Positions 7,895-17,595 of a stretch of 43,434 nucleotides of DNA are shown in pieces (the first letter of the stretch is position 1; the number at the start of each line of letters is the position of its first letter). The notes beneath the pieces are model-generated. The model ran no database searches. It was not told the origin of the DNA and worked only from the letters and a program-made list of their open reading frames with translations. A program made the position numbers and the translations under genes. The DNA is taken from assembly GCF_900129115.1 (NCBI RefSeq), contig NZ_FQUR01000020.1, positions 1 to 43,434 of the forward strand, given 5' to 3'. Source of the DNA: Thermoanaerobacter uzonensis DSM 18761 (GTDB taxonomy: Bacteria > Bacillota > Thermoanaerobacteria > Thermoanaerobacterales > Thermoanaerobacteraceae).

Positions 7895-8311
7895 TTAATC
7901 ACAGCATTTTGCGAGCATTTCATAAACCTCTGACATGACTTTTTTTAAATTGATAGGCTTTTTTTCAAGATTTGTAAAGGGATGCTCTGTATAACCTTGT
8001 GCTAAAAGTTTGTTATCCTCTTTTCGTATTATATCATATAAAAATTTAAGACGAGTTCCTTTTACAAATTCTAATCGTGTTCTTATTATTATGAGGTCAT
8101 CGTATAAAGCAGAAGAAAAATATTTACACTGAGCGTCAATTACAGGTAGCATTACATTTTTTTCTTCTAAGCTTCTGTAGGACATTCCCAAAGAGCGAAA
8201 AAACTCCGTTCTCCCAATTTCAAACCAATTAAAATAATTAGAATAGTAAACTATACCCATTTTGTCTGTTTCTCCATATCGGACCCTTATCTCTGCATCC
8301 CATACATGCAT
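7895..8311 (-). CDS. YbgC/FadM-type acyl-CoA thioesterase (hotdog fold)
   Basis: A 138-residue single hotdog domain of the 4-hydroxybenzoyl-CoA thioesterase family, full length for the group. The signature RYGETDKMGIVYYSNYFNWF holds the catalytic Asp (residue 16) and the conserved YxxY segment. It should hydrolyse acyl-CoA thioesters in the cytosol; chain-length preference cannot be read. It lies 49 bases downstream of pyk on the same strand with a hairpin between, so it may be partly cotranscribed. Repeat copy C sits at its 3' end. Confidence 0.88.
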   Translation of the reverse strand: MHVWDAEIRVRYGETDKMGIVYYSNYFNWFEIGRTEFFRSLGMSYRSLEEKNVMLPVIDAQCKYFSSALYDDLIIIRTRLEFVKGTRLKFLYDIIRKEDNKLLAQGYTEHPFTNLEKKPINLKKVMSEVYEMLAKCCD

Positions 8312-8339
8312 GACTTAATCACCCCTTAAAAAGAAAGGA

Positions 8340-8362
8340 AAGACAAGAGGGAATCTTGTCTT
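8340..8362 (-). terminator. weak intercistronic hairpin after pyk
   Basis: Arms AAGACAAGA (8340-8348) and TCTTGTCTT (8354-8362) overlap the pyk stop codon. The following minus-strand sequence TCCTTTCTTTTT is only moderately T-rich, so it may be a partial terminator or processing site. Confidence 0.5.
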
Positions 8363-10112
8363 ATTTAATATTTACAATTCCTTTATACACAAATCCTCTA
8401 ACTGTGTCAACCGTTACAGTCATGCCATCTTTGAGTTTAGAAGTTGCTCCTTCACACCCAACAATTACAGGGATTCCTAAGTTTAATCCCACAATAGCAG
8501 CGTGAGAAGTAAGCCCTCCTTCTTCTGTGATTATAGCAGAAGCTTTCTCTATAAGAGGCATAAAATCTCTTTCTGTCTTTGCAGTTACTATTATATCGCC
8601 TTCTCTAAATTTATCTTTATCTTTGCTGATATCATTAATGACACATACAACACCTGTAGTAGCTTTAGAACCTATACCTATTCCTCTTAATAAAACATCC
8701 CCTACTATATGTACCTTCAACATGTTGGTGGTGCCTGTCATAGCTACAGGGATTCCTGCAGAAATTACTACGATATCGCCATTTCTTATAAGTCCCGCAT
8801 TTAAAGCACTTTGTATTGCAACATCTATCATTTCATCTGTAGTAGAAACCTCTTCTGTAACTAAAGGATATGCTCCCCAGACTATAGAGAGTTTCCTTGC
8901 AACACTTTCGCTTGGAGTAGTAGCAATAATCGGAGCTTGAGGCCTGTACCTTGATACCATTCTCGCCGTATAACCAGATTTAGTACAAGTTATTATAGCA
9001 GCTGCTCCTATATCTCTTGCAGTAGTACAAGTTGCATGGCTTATAGCATTTGTAATAGAAACATTTGTATCAATATTTCTATCAATGATATCTCTATATC
9101 CTACATAAGCCTCTGTCTTTTCTGCAATCTTTGCCATTGTTTCAAAAGCTTCTACAGGATATTTACCCTGAGCTGTCTCCCCTGATAGCATTATAGCATC
9201 TGTACCATCTAGAATAGCATTTGCTACATCTGTAACTTCAGCCCTTGTAGGTCTTGGATTTCTCATCATGGAGTCTAACATTTGAGTTGCAGTGATTACA
9301 GGTTTTCCTGCTTTATTGCATTTTTGTATAATCATCTTCTGAACGATTGGTATTTCTTCAAGAGGAATTTCAACACCTAAATCTCCTCTTGCTACCATTA
9401 TTCCATCTGAAACCTTTATAATTTCGTCTATATTTTCTACTCCTTCGCGATTTTCTATTTTGGCAATAATTAAAATATGCTCTGCCTTATTTTCTTCCAA
9501 AAGTTTTCTTATTGCCAAAACATCAGCTGCCTTTCTAACAAAAGAAGCAGCAATCATATCAATGCCCTTTTGAATTCCAAATTCTATATCATCTACATCT
9601 TTTTGAGTCAAAGCAGGAAGATTAAGTTTTACTCCTGGAACATTTACTCCTTTATGGTCTTTTACAGGACCAGAATTTTCTACAATGCAAACTATATCTT
9701 CTCCTTTAACATCAGTAACCTTTAGAGAAATTAACCCATCATCAATTAGTATGCGGCTACCTCTTTCCACATCTTGAGGCAAGCCCTTATAGGATACACT
9801 ACATATAGTTTCGTCTCCTAATACATCTCTTGTCGTAATGACAAAAGTTTGTCCTTCTTTTAATTCCACTCCGCCATTTTTAAACTTTCCTGTCCTTATT
9901 TCTGGACCTTTAGTATCTAACAAAATAGCAACAGGTAATCCTAATTCTTCTCTTATCTTTTTAATATTGTCAATTCTTGCCCCATGCTCTTCAAAATCTC
10001 CATGAGAAAAATTCAATCGAGCAACGTTCATACCCTTCTCAATTAATTTTTTTAGTATATTATAGTCTTCGCTGGCAGGTCCTATTGTACACACTATTTT
10101 TGTTCTGCGCAT
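8361..10112 (-). CDS. pyk: pyruvate kinase with C-terminal PEP-utilising domain
   Basis: Catalyses PEP + ADP to pyruvate + ATP, the last ATP-forming step of glycolysis. The barrel domain starts MRRTKIVCTIGPASEDYN and includes NFSHGDFEEH, ILLDTKGPEIRTG, the active-site IIAKIENREGVENIDEI and MVARGDLGVEIP. The regulatory C domain follows. At 583 residues it is about 110 longer than the E. coli type. The extra tail carries EEGGLTSHAAIVGLNLGIP, the phospho-histidine segment of PEP-utilising mobile domains, as in Bacillus/Geobacillus-type pyruvate kinases. It sits 22 bases downstream of pfkA, forming a glycolytic pair. Confidence 0.97.
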   Translation of the reverse strand: MRRTKIVCTIGPASEDYNILKKLIEKGMNVARLNFSHGDFEEHGARIDNIKKIREELGLPVAILLDTKGPEIRTGKFKNGGVELKEGQTFVITTRDVLGDETICSVSYKGLPQDVERGSRILIDDGLISLKVTDVKGEDIVCIVENSGPVKDHKGVNVPGVKLNLPALTQKDVDDIEFGIQKGIDMIAASFVRKAADVLAIRKLLEENKAEHILIIAKIENREGVENIDEIIKVSDGIMVARGDLGVEIPLEEIPIVQKMIIQKCNKAGKPVITATQMLDSMMRNPRPTRAEVTDVANAILDGTDAIMLSGETAQGKYPVEAFETMAKIAEKTEAYVGYRDIIDRNIDTNVSITNAISHATCTTARDIGAAAIITCTKSGYTARMVSRYRPQAPIIATTPSESVARKLSIVWGAYPLVTEEVSTTDEMIDVAIQSALNAGLIRNGDIVVISAGIPVAMTGTTNMLKVHIVGDVLLRGIGIGSKATTGVVCVINDISKDKDKFREGDIIVTAKTERDFMPLIEKASAIITEEGGLTSHAAIVGLNLGIPVIVGCEGATSKLKDGMTVTVDTVRGFVYKGIVNIK

Positions 10113-10134
10113 ACCTTCACTCCCTAAAATTTAT

Positions 10135-11100
10135 TTATATAGACAATATCTTGCTGAGCTCATAAAGTTTTCTGTTAAACTCCTTTTTCATGGAAAGGGC
10201 TTCATCTATATCATCGTCTACAATTTGATTGTTTCGTATACTTATTATTCTCTTAGTTTTATTTTCTAAAAGCAATTCCACTGCTCTTGCTCCCATTTGG
10301 CTTGCCAATACCCTATCCATCACTGTAGGGGCTCCACCTCTTTGAATGTGCCCCAAAATAGTATACCTTAAGTCTAATTTTGGTAGCCTTTCTTTAATCA
10401 TTTTCGCTAGTTCTGGAGCGCTCATAACTCCCTCTGCAAGGACAATTATATGGTGAAGCTTCCCTCTCTTTATCCCGTAAGTTATCTTATCACAAAGTTC
10501 ATCGATGCTCCATTCCACTTCAGGAAGTATAATCATCTCTGCTCCACCAGCTAGGCCAGCATACAAAGCAATATAACCCGCATTTCTTCCCATCACTTCT
10601 ATTATATTTGCTCTTTCATGGGAAGTAGCAGTATCCCTTATTTTATTTATTGCATCAATGACAGTATTGCAAGCGGTGTCAAACCCTATTGTATAATCTG
10701 TACAAGGTATGTCATTATCAATTGTACCTGGAATCCCAATTGTATTTACATTCCATTCTTCACTTAAAAGCTGTGCTCCTCTAAAAGATCCATCTCCTCC
10801 AATTACAACGAGACCCTCTATCCCATGTTTTTGAAGGGTTTCGTAGGCTTTTTTGCGCACCTCTTTTTTCTTAAATTCTTCACATCTAGCAGTTCTCAAA
10901 ATAGTACCACCTTTTTGCAATATATCTCCTACTGAAGAAAGATTTAAATCAATAACTTCATCCTCTACTAGCCCTGCATATCCCCTCATAATGCCTTTTA
11001 CTTTAAGCCCATAATAAATTCCTGCCCTTACCACAGCCCTTATAGCTGCGTTCATCCCTGGTGCATCTCCACCACTTGTAAGTATACCAATCGTCTTCAT
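10135..11100 (-). CDS. pfkA: ATP-dependent 6-phosphofructokinase
   Basis: Phosphorylates fructose 6-phosphate to the 1,6-bisphosphate, the committed step of glycolysis. 321 residues, the normal bacterial length. ATP-binding [18 protein letters not shown] at the N-terminus, [10 protein letters not shown] for the nucleotide/Mg site, the catalytic loop [18 protein letters not shown], and the substrate segments [10 protein letters not shown] and ILGHIQRGG. The Gly after GGD (rather than Asp) indicates the ATP-dependent rather than pyrophosphate-dependent form. The start follows GGAGG. Followed immediately by pyk and preceded by a 65-residue conserved ORF and dnaE. Confidence 0.97.
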   Translation of the reverse strand: MKTIGILTSGGDAPGMNAAIRAVVRAGIYYGLKVKGIMRGYAGLVEDEVIDLNLSSVGDILQKGGTILRTARCEEFKKKEVRKKAYETLQKHGIEGLVVIGGDGSFRGAQLLSEEWNVNTIGIPGTIDNDIPCTDYTIGFDTACNTVIDAINKIRDTATSHERANIIEVMGRNAGYIALYAGLAGGAEMIILPEVEWSIDELCDKITYGIKRGKLHHIIVLAEGVMSAPELAKMIKERLPKLDLRYTILGHIQRGGAPTVMDRVLASQMGARAVELLLENKTKRIISIRNNQIVDDDIDEALSMKKEFNRKLYELSKILSI

Positions 11101-11176
11101 AGTTTACCTCCTCATTTTATCCCACATGGACTTTAGTTGTCCCATTTTCGTTAAAGTAGCCCTTTCGGGCAAAAAA

Positions 11177-11374
11177 TTATAAGCCATATTCAATAATAAT
11201 ACTTTGTGCATCTTGAGCTTCTGCCTTTGGAACTAACACTTCACAATAAGAACCTTTTTTATCTATTTTTTTATTAAGTGGACGCAATTTTACCAAAAAA
11301 CCTTCTTTTGTTAAAACGTCTTTGACTTTTTCTGCTGTCTCCATATTTTGTGCCATGTATATTACCGTCCACAT
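11177..11374 (-). CDS. small conserved protein, DUF2007-like
   Basis: A 65-residue protein with a GGAGGC site before its ATG. The pattern WTVIYMAQNMETAEKVKDVL, then TKEGFLVKLRPL and CEVLVPKAEAQDAQSII, fits the alpha/beta fold of DUF2007-type proteins (a strand, a helix that shifts register, an EGF/EGI turn). Function is unknown. It lies between dnaE and pfkA, 83 and 76 bases away, so it is probably part of that transcript. The family call rests on pattern only. Confidence 0.65.
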   Translation of the reverse strand: MWTVIYMAQNMETAEKVKDVLTKEGFLVKLRPLNKKIDKKGSYCEVLVPKAEAQDAQSIIIEYGL

Positions 11375-11457
11375 AAAACGGCCTCCTTAGTATTTCTAAA
11401 TTATATTTTAATCTATTTTTTTGCAGTTATCAACTCAAAAATTTGCAAATGCCTATT

Positions 11458-14400
11458 TCAAATTACTTTGACATTTTCCTCTCCTAAAACAGCATACAAT
11501 TGTTTAATTAATTCCTTACTTCCATCTACCCACAAGTCTCTATTAGCAACCAATAATTTTTTACTATTAAGCTTTAGAACTACCGGCATATTACCAGGAT
11601 TTTTGCGTAATATTTGTTTAACAATCTCAATCTTTGTAGAATCCTGCAAATTAAGATAAAGTTTTTTCACTATCGCTTGAGACAACGGCTTAATTTCATC
11701 GCATAAAATTTTAGGCTCTTCTTCTTCCTTTAAACTAACCTTTCCCCTAATCACAACCGGGCTGTCTTCTTTTATTATACTGGAATACTTTTCATATACA
11801 GTTGGAAATACTATTACTTCTACAGTTCCATACAAGTCCTCAATTGTGACAAAAGCCATCATATTATTACTTTTTGTAAATTTAATTTTTTTTGTAGCTA
11901 TGACTCCCGCTATCACCACTTCTTGGTTATCTTGCAATTTAGGTTGAAACATTTCCTCTTCGCTAACTTTAAAATCCAAAGTAGTGGCATTAGTAATTTT
12001 AGGAATATCATCCACATATTCTTCTAAAGGATGCCCACTTATATAAAGACCTAAAGTTTCTTTTTCCATAGACAACAATCTGCTTTTTGAAAATTCTTCT
12101 AAATCAGGAAATTCAAATTCCACACCATGACTTTGTTCTACTTCGCCAAATAAAGAAATCTGCCCATTTAAATTATTATTTCTATTTCTCTTTATATTTT
12201 CCATTAATTTGTCATATACAGACAAAAGTTGAGAACGCCGTACACCAAAAGAACTAAAAGCTCCTGCTTTAATTAAGCTTTCCACTGCTTTTTTATTTAA
12301 TTGACTGTCCTGCATCCTCTCAAAAAAGTCAATTACAGATTTAAATTTCCCATTTCTTTCTCTTTCGCTTACAATTTCCATTGTCATATTTAAGCCAACA
12401 TTTTTTACTGCGCTAAGACCAAACCTTATTTTATCTTCTACCACTGTAAAATAGGAATCACTCTCGTTTATATCAGGTGGTAACACTTTTATTCCCATTT
12501 TTTTGCATACTTGAACATAAAAAGCAATTTTATCTAAGTTATCCACAAAACTGTTTAAAAGTGCAGCCATAAATTCTCCAGGATAATACCTTTTCAAATA
12601 TGCAGTCTGATAAGCTATAACAGCATAAGCCGCGGCATGAGACTTATTAAAAGCATAGTTTGCAAAATCTAACATCTCGTCAAAAAGCTTATTAGCAGTT
12701 GCCTCATCTAATCCATTTCTTAAAGCCCCTGGAACTATTACATTTCCCTCTTCATCAACTATCCCATAAATAAAATTCTTTCTTTCTTGTTCCATTACAT
12801 CCATTTTCTTTTTAGCCATAGCTCGTCTTACCAAGTCAGACCTGCCCAAAGAGTAACCAGCGACATCTCTCACAATTTGCATAACTTGTTCTTGATATAC
12901 CATGCAACCATAAGTTACGTCTAAAATTGGCTTTAAAAGAGGATGATCATAGACTATACTCTCTGGATGATTTCTATTTGCAAGATATCTTGGAATTTGG
13001 TCCATAGGTCCGGGGCGATAGAGAGAAATTCCTGCTATTATGTCCTCAAGGTTTTTAGGCTTTAATTCTGTCATAAACTGTTTCATTCCTGGAGACTCTA
13101 ATTGAAAAACTCCTTCTGTTTCCCCTTTTGATATAAGTTCATAAACTTTAGAGTCATCGTACTCCATAGAATCAAAGTCTATAGTCACACCCTTGTTCTT
13201 TTTTACCATTTCAATTGTATCCCTTATAACTGTCAAAGTTCTCAGTCCCAAAAAGTCCATCTTCAAAAGTCCTAACTCCTCAAGGGTGGTCATTGGAAAT
13301 TGAGTCACTATGGAATCTTCGTTTTTTTGCAATGGCACGTAATTGACAAGAGGTTCTTTTGATATTACCACTCCTGCAGCATGAGTAGAGGCATGTCTAG
13401 GAAGACCTTCTAAAGACCTGGAAATATCAATAAGCTGTTTTACTTTTTCTTCATTTTCGTATCGCGCTTTAAGTTCAGGGTTTAAAGATAAAGCTTTATC
13501 AATAGTCATTCCCAATTCAAAAGGAATCATTTTTGCAATTACATCTACCTCTGCATAGGGATAATTTAAAGCCCTTCCTACATCCCTTATAACCGCTCTC
13601 GCCGCCATTGTACCAAAAGTTATAATTTGAGCTACATTGTCCTTACCATATTTTTCTACAACGTAATCAATTACTTCTTGTCTTCTCTCATAGCAAAAAT
13701 CTGAATCAATATCAGGCATGCTGACCCTCTCAGGGTTTAAAAATCTCTCAAAAAGAAGGTTGTATTTTATAGGGTCTATGTTGGTTATTCCCAACGTATA
13801 AGCCACTAAACTTCCTGCCGCAGAACCTCTTCCTGGTCCCGTCATAATCCCATTGTCTTTTGCAAACTTTATAAAGTCCCAGACTATGAGGAAATAATCT
13901 ACATATCCCATTTGCTTTATTACAGAAAGTTCGTAATCTAATCTTTCAATCACTTCTTTGCTTGGATTTTTATACCTTTTGTACAATCCTTCATAACATA
14001 ACTTTCTCAAATATTCATAGGAATCAACGCCTTCTGGCAAATCGTATTTGGGCAATTTCGTTTTATTAAACTCAAATTCTACATTACACATGTCTGCAAT
14101 CTTCTCAGTATTTTCAATGGCCTCTTTACAACAAGAAAAAAGATTCTCCATCTCTTGTGGAGATTTTAAATAAAATTCATCAGTTGGAAAAGACATACGA
14201 TCTTCATCATCAATTGTCTTCCCTGTTTGAATGCACAAAAGCACTTCATGAGCTTTTGCATCTTTTTTTTCAAGATAGTGTACATCATTAGTGGCAACTA
14301 AAGGTATTCCCGTCTCTTTGGATAGTTTTATAAGCTCTTTATTTACCTTTTGCTGTTCTAAAATTCCATGGTCCTGCAGTTCTAAATAAAAATTCCCTCG

Positions 14401-14895
14401 TCCAAAAACAGAGTCGTAAAAAAGTGCTGCCTCTTTCGCTTTTTCATACTCACCTCTTAAAATATAAGAGGGAACTTCTCCTGCAAGACAAGCAGTCAAA
14501 GCAATTAGCCCCTCACTATGCTCTTTTAAAAACTCTCTGTCAACTCGTGGTTTATAATAAAAACCTTCAATTGAAGCCACAGTCACTATCTTCATTAAAT
14601 TTTTATATCCTACCATGTCCTTTGCCAGTAGCACCAAGTGATAATTTTCATTATCAATCCCATATTCTTTATCCTGCATGCTTCGAGGGGCTACATAAAT
14701 TTCACAGCCTATGATAGGTTTTATTCCTTGGGCTACTGCTTCTTTGTAAAAATCTATTACGCCATACATCACTCCATGGTCTGTAATAGCTATGGCTTTC
14801 ATGTTTAACTCTTTAGTTTTAGCAATTAAATCTTTAATTCTGCAAGAACCATCAAGTAAACTGTATTCAGAATGAACGTGCAAATGGACAAACAT
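11458..14895 (-). CDS. dnaE: DNA polymerase III alpha subunit, DnaE type
   Basis: Replicative polymerase subunit of 1145 residues. The N-terminal PHP domain begins FVHLHVHSEYSLLDG with AITDHGVMYG. The polymerase core holds the acidic pair in MPDIDSDFCYERR and a third Asp in LLKMDFLGLRTL, with GPGRGSAAGSLVAYTLGI before it. Then come the helix-hairpin-helix region and a C-terminal OB fold (VIAGVIATKKIKFTKSNNMM). Low-GC Gram-positives normally also carry PolC, not seen here; in them DnaE extends primers and helps on the lagging strand. It starts 11 bases after the YtoI-like gene. Confidence 0.97.
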   Translation of the reverse strand: MFVHLHVHSEYSLLDGSCRIKDLIAKTKELNMKAIAITDHGVMYGVIDFYKEAVAQGIKPIIGCEIYVAPRSMQDKEYGIDNENYHLVLLAKDMVGYKNLMKIVTVASIEGFYYKPRVDREFLKEHSEGLIALTACLAGEVPSYILRGEYEKAKEAALFYDSVFGRGNFYLELQDHGILEQQKVNKELIKLSKETGIPLVATNDVHYLEKKDAKAHEVLLCIQTGKTIDDEDRMSFPTDEFYLKSPQEMENLFSCCKEAIENTEKIADMCNVEFEFNKTKLPKYDLPEGVDSYEYLRKLCYEGLYKRYKNPSKEVIERLDYELSVIKQMGYVDYFLIVWDFIKFAKDNGIMTGPGRGSAAGSLVAYTLGITNIDPIKYNLLFERFLNPERVSMPDIDSDFCYERRQEVIDYVVEKYGKDNVAQIITFGTMAARAVIRDVGRALNYPYAEVDVIAKMIPFELGMTIDKALSLNPELKARYENEEKVKQLIDISRSLEGLPRHASTHAAGVVISKEPLVNYVPLQKNEDSIVTQFPMTTLEELGLLKMDFLGLRTLTVIRDTIEMVKKNKGVTIDFDSMEYDDSKVYELISKGETEGVFQLESPGMKQFMTELKPKNLEDIIAGISLYRPGPMDQIPRYLANRNHPESIVYDHPLLKPILDVTYGCMVYQEQVMQIVRDVAGYSLGRSDLVRRAMAKKKMDVMEQERKNFIYGIVDEEGNVIVPGALRNGLDEATANKLFDEMLDFANYAFNKSHAAAYAVIAYQTAYLKRYYPGEFMAALLNSFVDNLDKIAFYVQVCKKMGIKVLPPDINESDSYFTVVEDKIRFGLSAVKNVGLNMTMEIVSERERNGKFKSVIDFFERMQDSQLNKKAVESLIKAGAFSSFGVRRSQLLSVYDKLMENIKRNRNNNLNGQISLFGEVEQSHGVEFEFPDLEEFSKSRLLSMEKETLGLYISGHPLEEYVDDIPKITNATTLDFKVSEEEMFQPKLQDNQEVVIAGVIATKKIKFTKSNNMMAFVTIEDLYGTVEVIVFPTVYEKYSSIIKEDSPVVIRGKVSLKEEEEPKILCDEIKPLSQAIVKKLYLNLQDSTKIEIVKQILRKNPGNMPVVLKLNSKKLLVANRDLWVDGSKELIKQLYAVLGEENVKVI

Positions 14896-14906
14896 GATAT
14901 AATCAC

Positions 14907-16214
14907 CTAAACCATCTTTATTCTTTTTGAAAGTCTAACAGACATCAATGCCTTTGCAATTTCTTCTTTTTCATGAATGATTTGAATTTCCAACTTACTA
15001 AAATTATTACTAACTTCTATTATTTTTGCGAAAACTTCTATTAATTCTTCTGTACGCATGGGTTTAATAAAATAAACTGAGAAATTATCTAAAACCGCAT
15101 CATATCTTTTATTCTGCGTTATAGCAAAAATACCTGATTCACACATTAACATCATCAAAGCACTGCTACTCACTGTACCAAATTGGTTAATCATCATCGA
15201 AGGGATCTTACCTTTAAATTTTACTCCATTTTCTATTTTTTCCATATCAAAATCTTTAAAAATTGTATCTTGAATAGCTTCACTAATCTGGGGCTGTTTT
15301 GTCGTATAATGTAGGGCCTTAATTACATCTTCCCTGCTTATAAGTCCTATCAATTCTTTGCCACGAGTCACAGGTAGTATCTCTACATTCCACCATATCA
15401 TTAGATGGGCTGCATAAGAAAGCGTAGTAGTATCCGTTACAAATACAGGGTTAGGAGTCATAATACTCCCAATTCTATCATCATCCGATGCAGTGGCAAT
15501 ATCTCTTGAAGTTACCATACCAACTAATATACCTTTAGAATCAACAACGGGATATCTGGTATGTTTAGTCTCTGTATATAATCTTTTCCAATCTTTTACT
15601 GTTTGTTGAGGCGTCATATAGATTGGATTATATGTCATTACATCGCTGACGTACAAAATTTTTTTCCGTGTCATACTTTCATTGATCGCCTTGTTTATAA
15701 GAGTCGCTACAGTAAAAGTATCATAAGAAGTAGATATAAGCGGCAATGAAAGCTTATCCGCCAGTTCTTTTATATGAGGTAATGTATCAAAACCTCCTGT
15801 AATCATCACTGCTGCCCCTGCTTTCAAAGCCGCTTCCTGTGCATCTTCTCTATTTCCCAAAATTACAAGGTCTCCCGGTGATATGTACTTCACCATTTCA
15901 TCAATGGTCATGGCTCCAATTAAGAATTTGTGAAGTTCCATCCTCATTCCCCCATGACCACCTAATACTGTACCTTCTACCACATCTGTAATAACCTCAT
16001 AAGTAAGACGATCAAAAAATGGATCTTTTTGTTTTCTTCTTATAGTTCCTACTCTTGGAATCGTAGTTACAAGCATTAAATTCTCTGCATCTTTTATAGC
16101 TTTGTAAGCAGTACCTTCACTTATATGTAAAGCCTGTGCAAGACCTCTTACTGAAATTTTAGTACCTTCAGGTAAATTTTTTATATATTCCAACACAATT
16201 TCATTTTTTTTCAT
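14907..16214 (-). CDS. YtoI-like protein: HTH, DRTGG, paired CBS and hotdog domains
   Basis: The 435-residue architecture matches Bacillus YtoI. An N-terminal winged helix (KISVRGLAQALHISEGTAYK) comes first, then a DRTGG domain (about 75-185; VLGGHGGMR, AAVMITGGFDT). Two CBS repeats follow (ILYVSDVMTYNPIYMTPQQT; IGSIMTPNPVFVTDTTTLSY), then a C-terminal hotdog thioesterase-like domain from about 325. CBS pairs usually bind adenine nucleotides, so this looks like a nucleotide- or ligand-responsive DNA-binding regulator; its targets are unknown. An earlier ATG exists at 16223, but AAAGGATG is spaced for the ATG at 16214. It lies behind the HPr terminator and just ahead of dnaE. Confidence 0.85.
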   Translation of the reverse strand: MKKNEIVLEYIKNLPEGTKISVRGLAQALHISEGTAYKAIKDAENLMLVTTIPRVGTIRRKQKDPFFDRLTYEVITDVVEGTVLGGHGGMRMELHKFLIGAMTIDEMVKYISPGDLVILGNREDAQEAALKAGAAVMITGGFDTLPHIKELADKLSLPLISTSYDTFTVATLINKAINESMTRKKILYVSDVMTYNPIYMTPQQTVKDWKRLYTETKHTRYPVVDSKGILVGMVTSRDIATASDDDRIGSIMTPNPVFVTDTTTLSYAAHLMIWWNVEILPVTRGKELIGLISREDVIKALHYTTKQPQISEAIQDTIFKDFDMEKIENGVKFKGKIPSMMINQFGTVSSSALMMLMCESGIFAITQNKRYDAVLDNFSVYFIKPMRTEELIEVFAKIIEVSNNFSKLEIQIIHEKEEIAKALMSVRLSKRIKMV

Positions 16215-16232
16215 AACTATCATCCTTTATAC

Positions 16233-16263
16233 AAAAAAGGTTTCTGAAAAAGAAACCTTTTTT
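16233..16263 (-). terminator. rho-independent terminator behind the HPr gene
   Basis: Arms AAAAAAGGTTTC and GAAACCTTTTTT with a 7-base loop, immediately after the HPr stop. The flanking A- and T-runs could make it work in both directions. It separates rapZ-like/whiA-HPr transcription from the YtoI-dnaE unit. Confidence 0.85.
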
Positions 16264-16265
16264 GT

Positions 16266-16532
16266 TTACTCCTCACCGAATTTTGATTCAATAAGGTCTA
16301 CCAACGCTTTTATAGCTGCCTCTTCGTCGTCACCTTCGGCACTTAATTTAACAACATTGCCTTGCGATACTCCAAGAGACATAATTCCCATTATACTTTT
16401 GGCATTTACTTTTTTGTTATCTTTCTCTACCCATATTTGTGAGGAAAATTTGCTGGCAGTTTGTACAAATAATGCTGCAGGTCTTGCATGAAGCCCCGTC
16501 TTATTTTTAATTTCAATCGTAACCTCTTTCAT
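16266..16532 (-). CDS. ptsH: phosphocarrier protein HPr
   Basis: 88-residue HPr fold. The phosphoryl-accepting His15 is present in KTGLHARPAALF, and the regulatory Ser46 is in NAKSIMGIMSLGV. It can therefore relay phosphate from enzyme I and be phosphorylated by HPr kinase for carbon catabolite control. In Bacillus this position behind whiA is held by Crh, which lacks His15; here the His is kept, so it is HPr proper. Its ATG overlaps the whiA stop by one base. No ptsI or hprK is present in the window. Confidence 0.92.
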   Translation of the reverse strand: MKEVTIEIKNKTGLHARPAALFVQTASKFSSQIWVEKDNKKVNAKSIMGIMSLGVSQGNVVKLSAEGDDEEAAIKALVDLIESKFGEE

Positions 16533-17488
16533 TATTTAACTCTCCTCTCTTTCAATTTCTTTGAAATTTCTTCAATCCTCCTAAGTCTATGATTCACTCC
16601 TGACTTGCCGACAGGAGGAACTAGCATTTGTCCCAATTCCTTTAAGCTCAAATCAGGATAACTAATCCTGAGTTCCGCCATCTCTTTCAAATTAGGTGGC
16701 AAATAATCAAGTCCTACTGTTTCTTTGATATAATTTATACTCTCTATTTGCCTTAAAGATGCATTAATAGTTTTGGTCAAATTTGCAGTTTCACAATTAA
16801 CAATTCTATTTACATTGTTTCTCATTTCTTTGTATATTCGTATATTTTCCAAGTTCAAAAGAGCACTGTGGGCACCTATTATATTTAAAACATCAACAAT
16901 TTGTTCTCCTTCTTTTAAGTATACTACATAATTATTTTTTCTTGCAATAACCTTTGAATTTAAGTCAAAAGAATTTATCAATTTGCTTAAATCTTTCCCG
17001 TGTTCTAAATTATGAGTAATAAACTCCATATGATAAGCTTTTTCAGGATCGCTTATTGAACCACCTCCTAAAAAAGCTCCTCTCAAATAAGCCTTCTTTG
17101 TTTTACTGTTTTTTACAATCTTTTTGTCTATTCCATAATTTAATTTTATATGGTCTTTTTCATAATTCAATATTTTAACTTTACCTAAAATTTCTTCGGC
17201 AATTTTTGTATCAGGCACAAAGATAAGATAGGTTAAGGTTTTTTTAAGATACTTACCTCTTCTTACCATTGTCTCAGGAATTATCCTAAATAAATCTTTT
17301 ATTAACTTAAAAACTAATCTCGCCACAGAGGCATTTTCTGTAGTAAAGGTTAAAGAAATTTTCCTCTTGCCATATATCGAAATGCTGCCTATCGTCCTAA
17401 TCAAAGCAGCTAACTCTGCTATTTTACTTTCTTCATCTTCAGGATAAATCCTTGCTAATTCGTCTTTTGTATCTGAAGAAAATGACAT
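16532..17488 (-). CDS. whiA: WhiA, DNA-binding protein of the sporulation/division regulator family
   Basis: 318 residues with the WhiA arrangement. The first two thirds are a degenerate LAGLIDADG-endonuclease-like fold ([20 protein letters not shown]). The C-terminal helix-turn-helix is [20 protein letters not shown] followed by [15 protein letters not shown]. In Actinobacteria WhiA controls sporulation genes; in Firmicutes it affects cell division and chromosome segregation. It overlaps the HPr gene by one base. Its usual upstream partners yvcK and rapZ are 10 kb away, across the starch gene block. Confidence 0.95.
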   Translation of the reverse strand: MSFSSDTKDELARIYPEDEESKIAELAALIRTIGSISIYGKRKISLTFTTENASVARLVFKLIKDLFRIIPETMVRRGKYLKKTLTYLIFVPDTKIAEEILGKVKILNYEKDHIKLNYGIDKKIVKNSKTKKAYLRGAFLGGGSISDPEKAYHMEFITHNLEHGKDLSKLINSFDLNSKVIARKNNYVVYLKEGEQIVDVLNIIGAHSALLNLENIRIYKEMRNNVNRIVNCETANLTKTINASLRQIESINYIKETVGLDYLPPNLKEMAELRISYPDLSLKELGQMLVPPVGKSGVNHRLRRIEEISKKLKERRVK

Positions 17489-17534
17489 AAAGCATCACCT
17501 CAACAGGCTTATCTTTATTATACTACATTATTTC

Positions 17535-17579
17535 AAAAAAAAAACCCCTTTCAAAAACAAATAAATAGAAAGGGTTTTT
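17535..17579 (-). terminator. terminator of the 77-residue ORF
   Basis: Minus strand: AAAAACCCTTTC, a loop of about 15 bases, GAAAGGGG, then nine or more T's (17535-17543). One C bulges. It separates the small ORF from whiA. Confidence 0.8.
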
Positions 17580-17595
17580 ACACTTCTATAACAAA

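Noticed and set aside
8527..8940. 137-codon plus-strand ORF within pyk
   Set aside because: Antisense shadow of a well-conserved gene, without a credible start site.
11131..11168. GCCC-TTTC-GGGC hairpin between the 65-residue ORF and pfkA as terminator
   Set aside because: On the coding (minus) strand the T-run precedes the hairpin rather than following it; the stem is only four pairs.
14424..14714. Plus-strand ORF within dnaE
   Set aside because: Antisense to the conserved PHP domain; no ribosome site.
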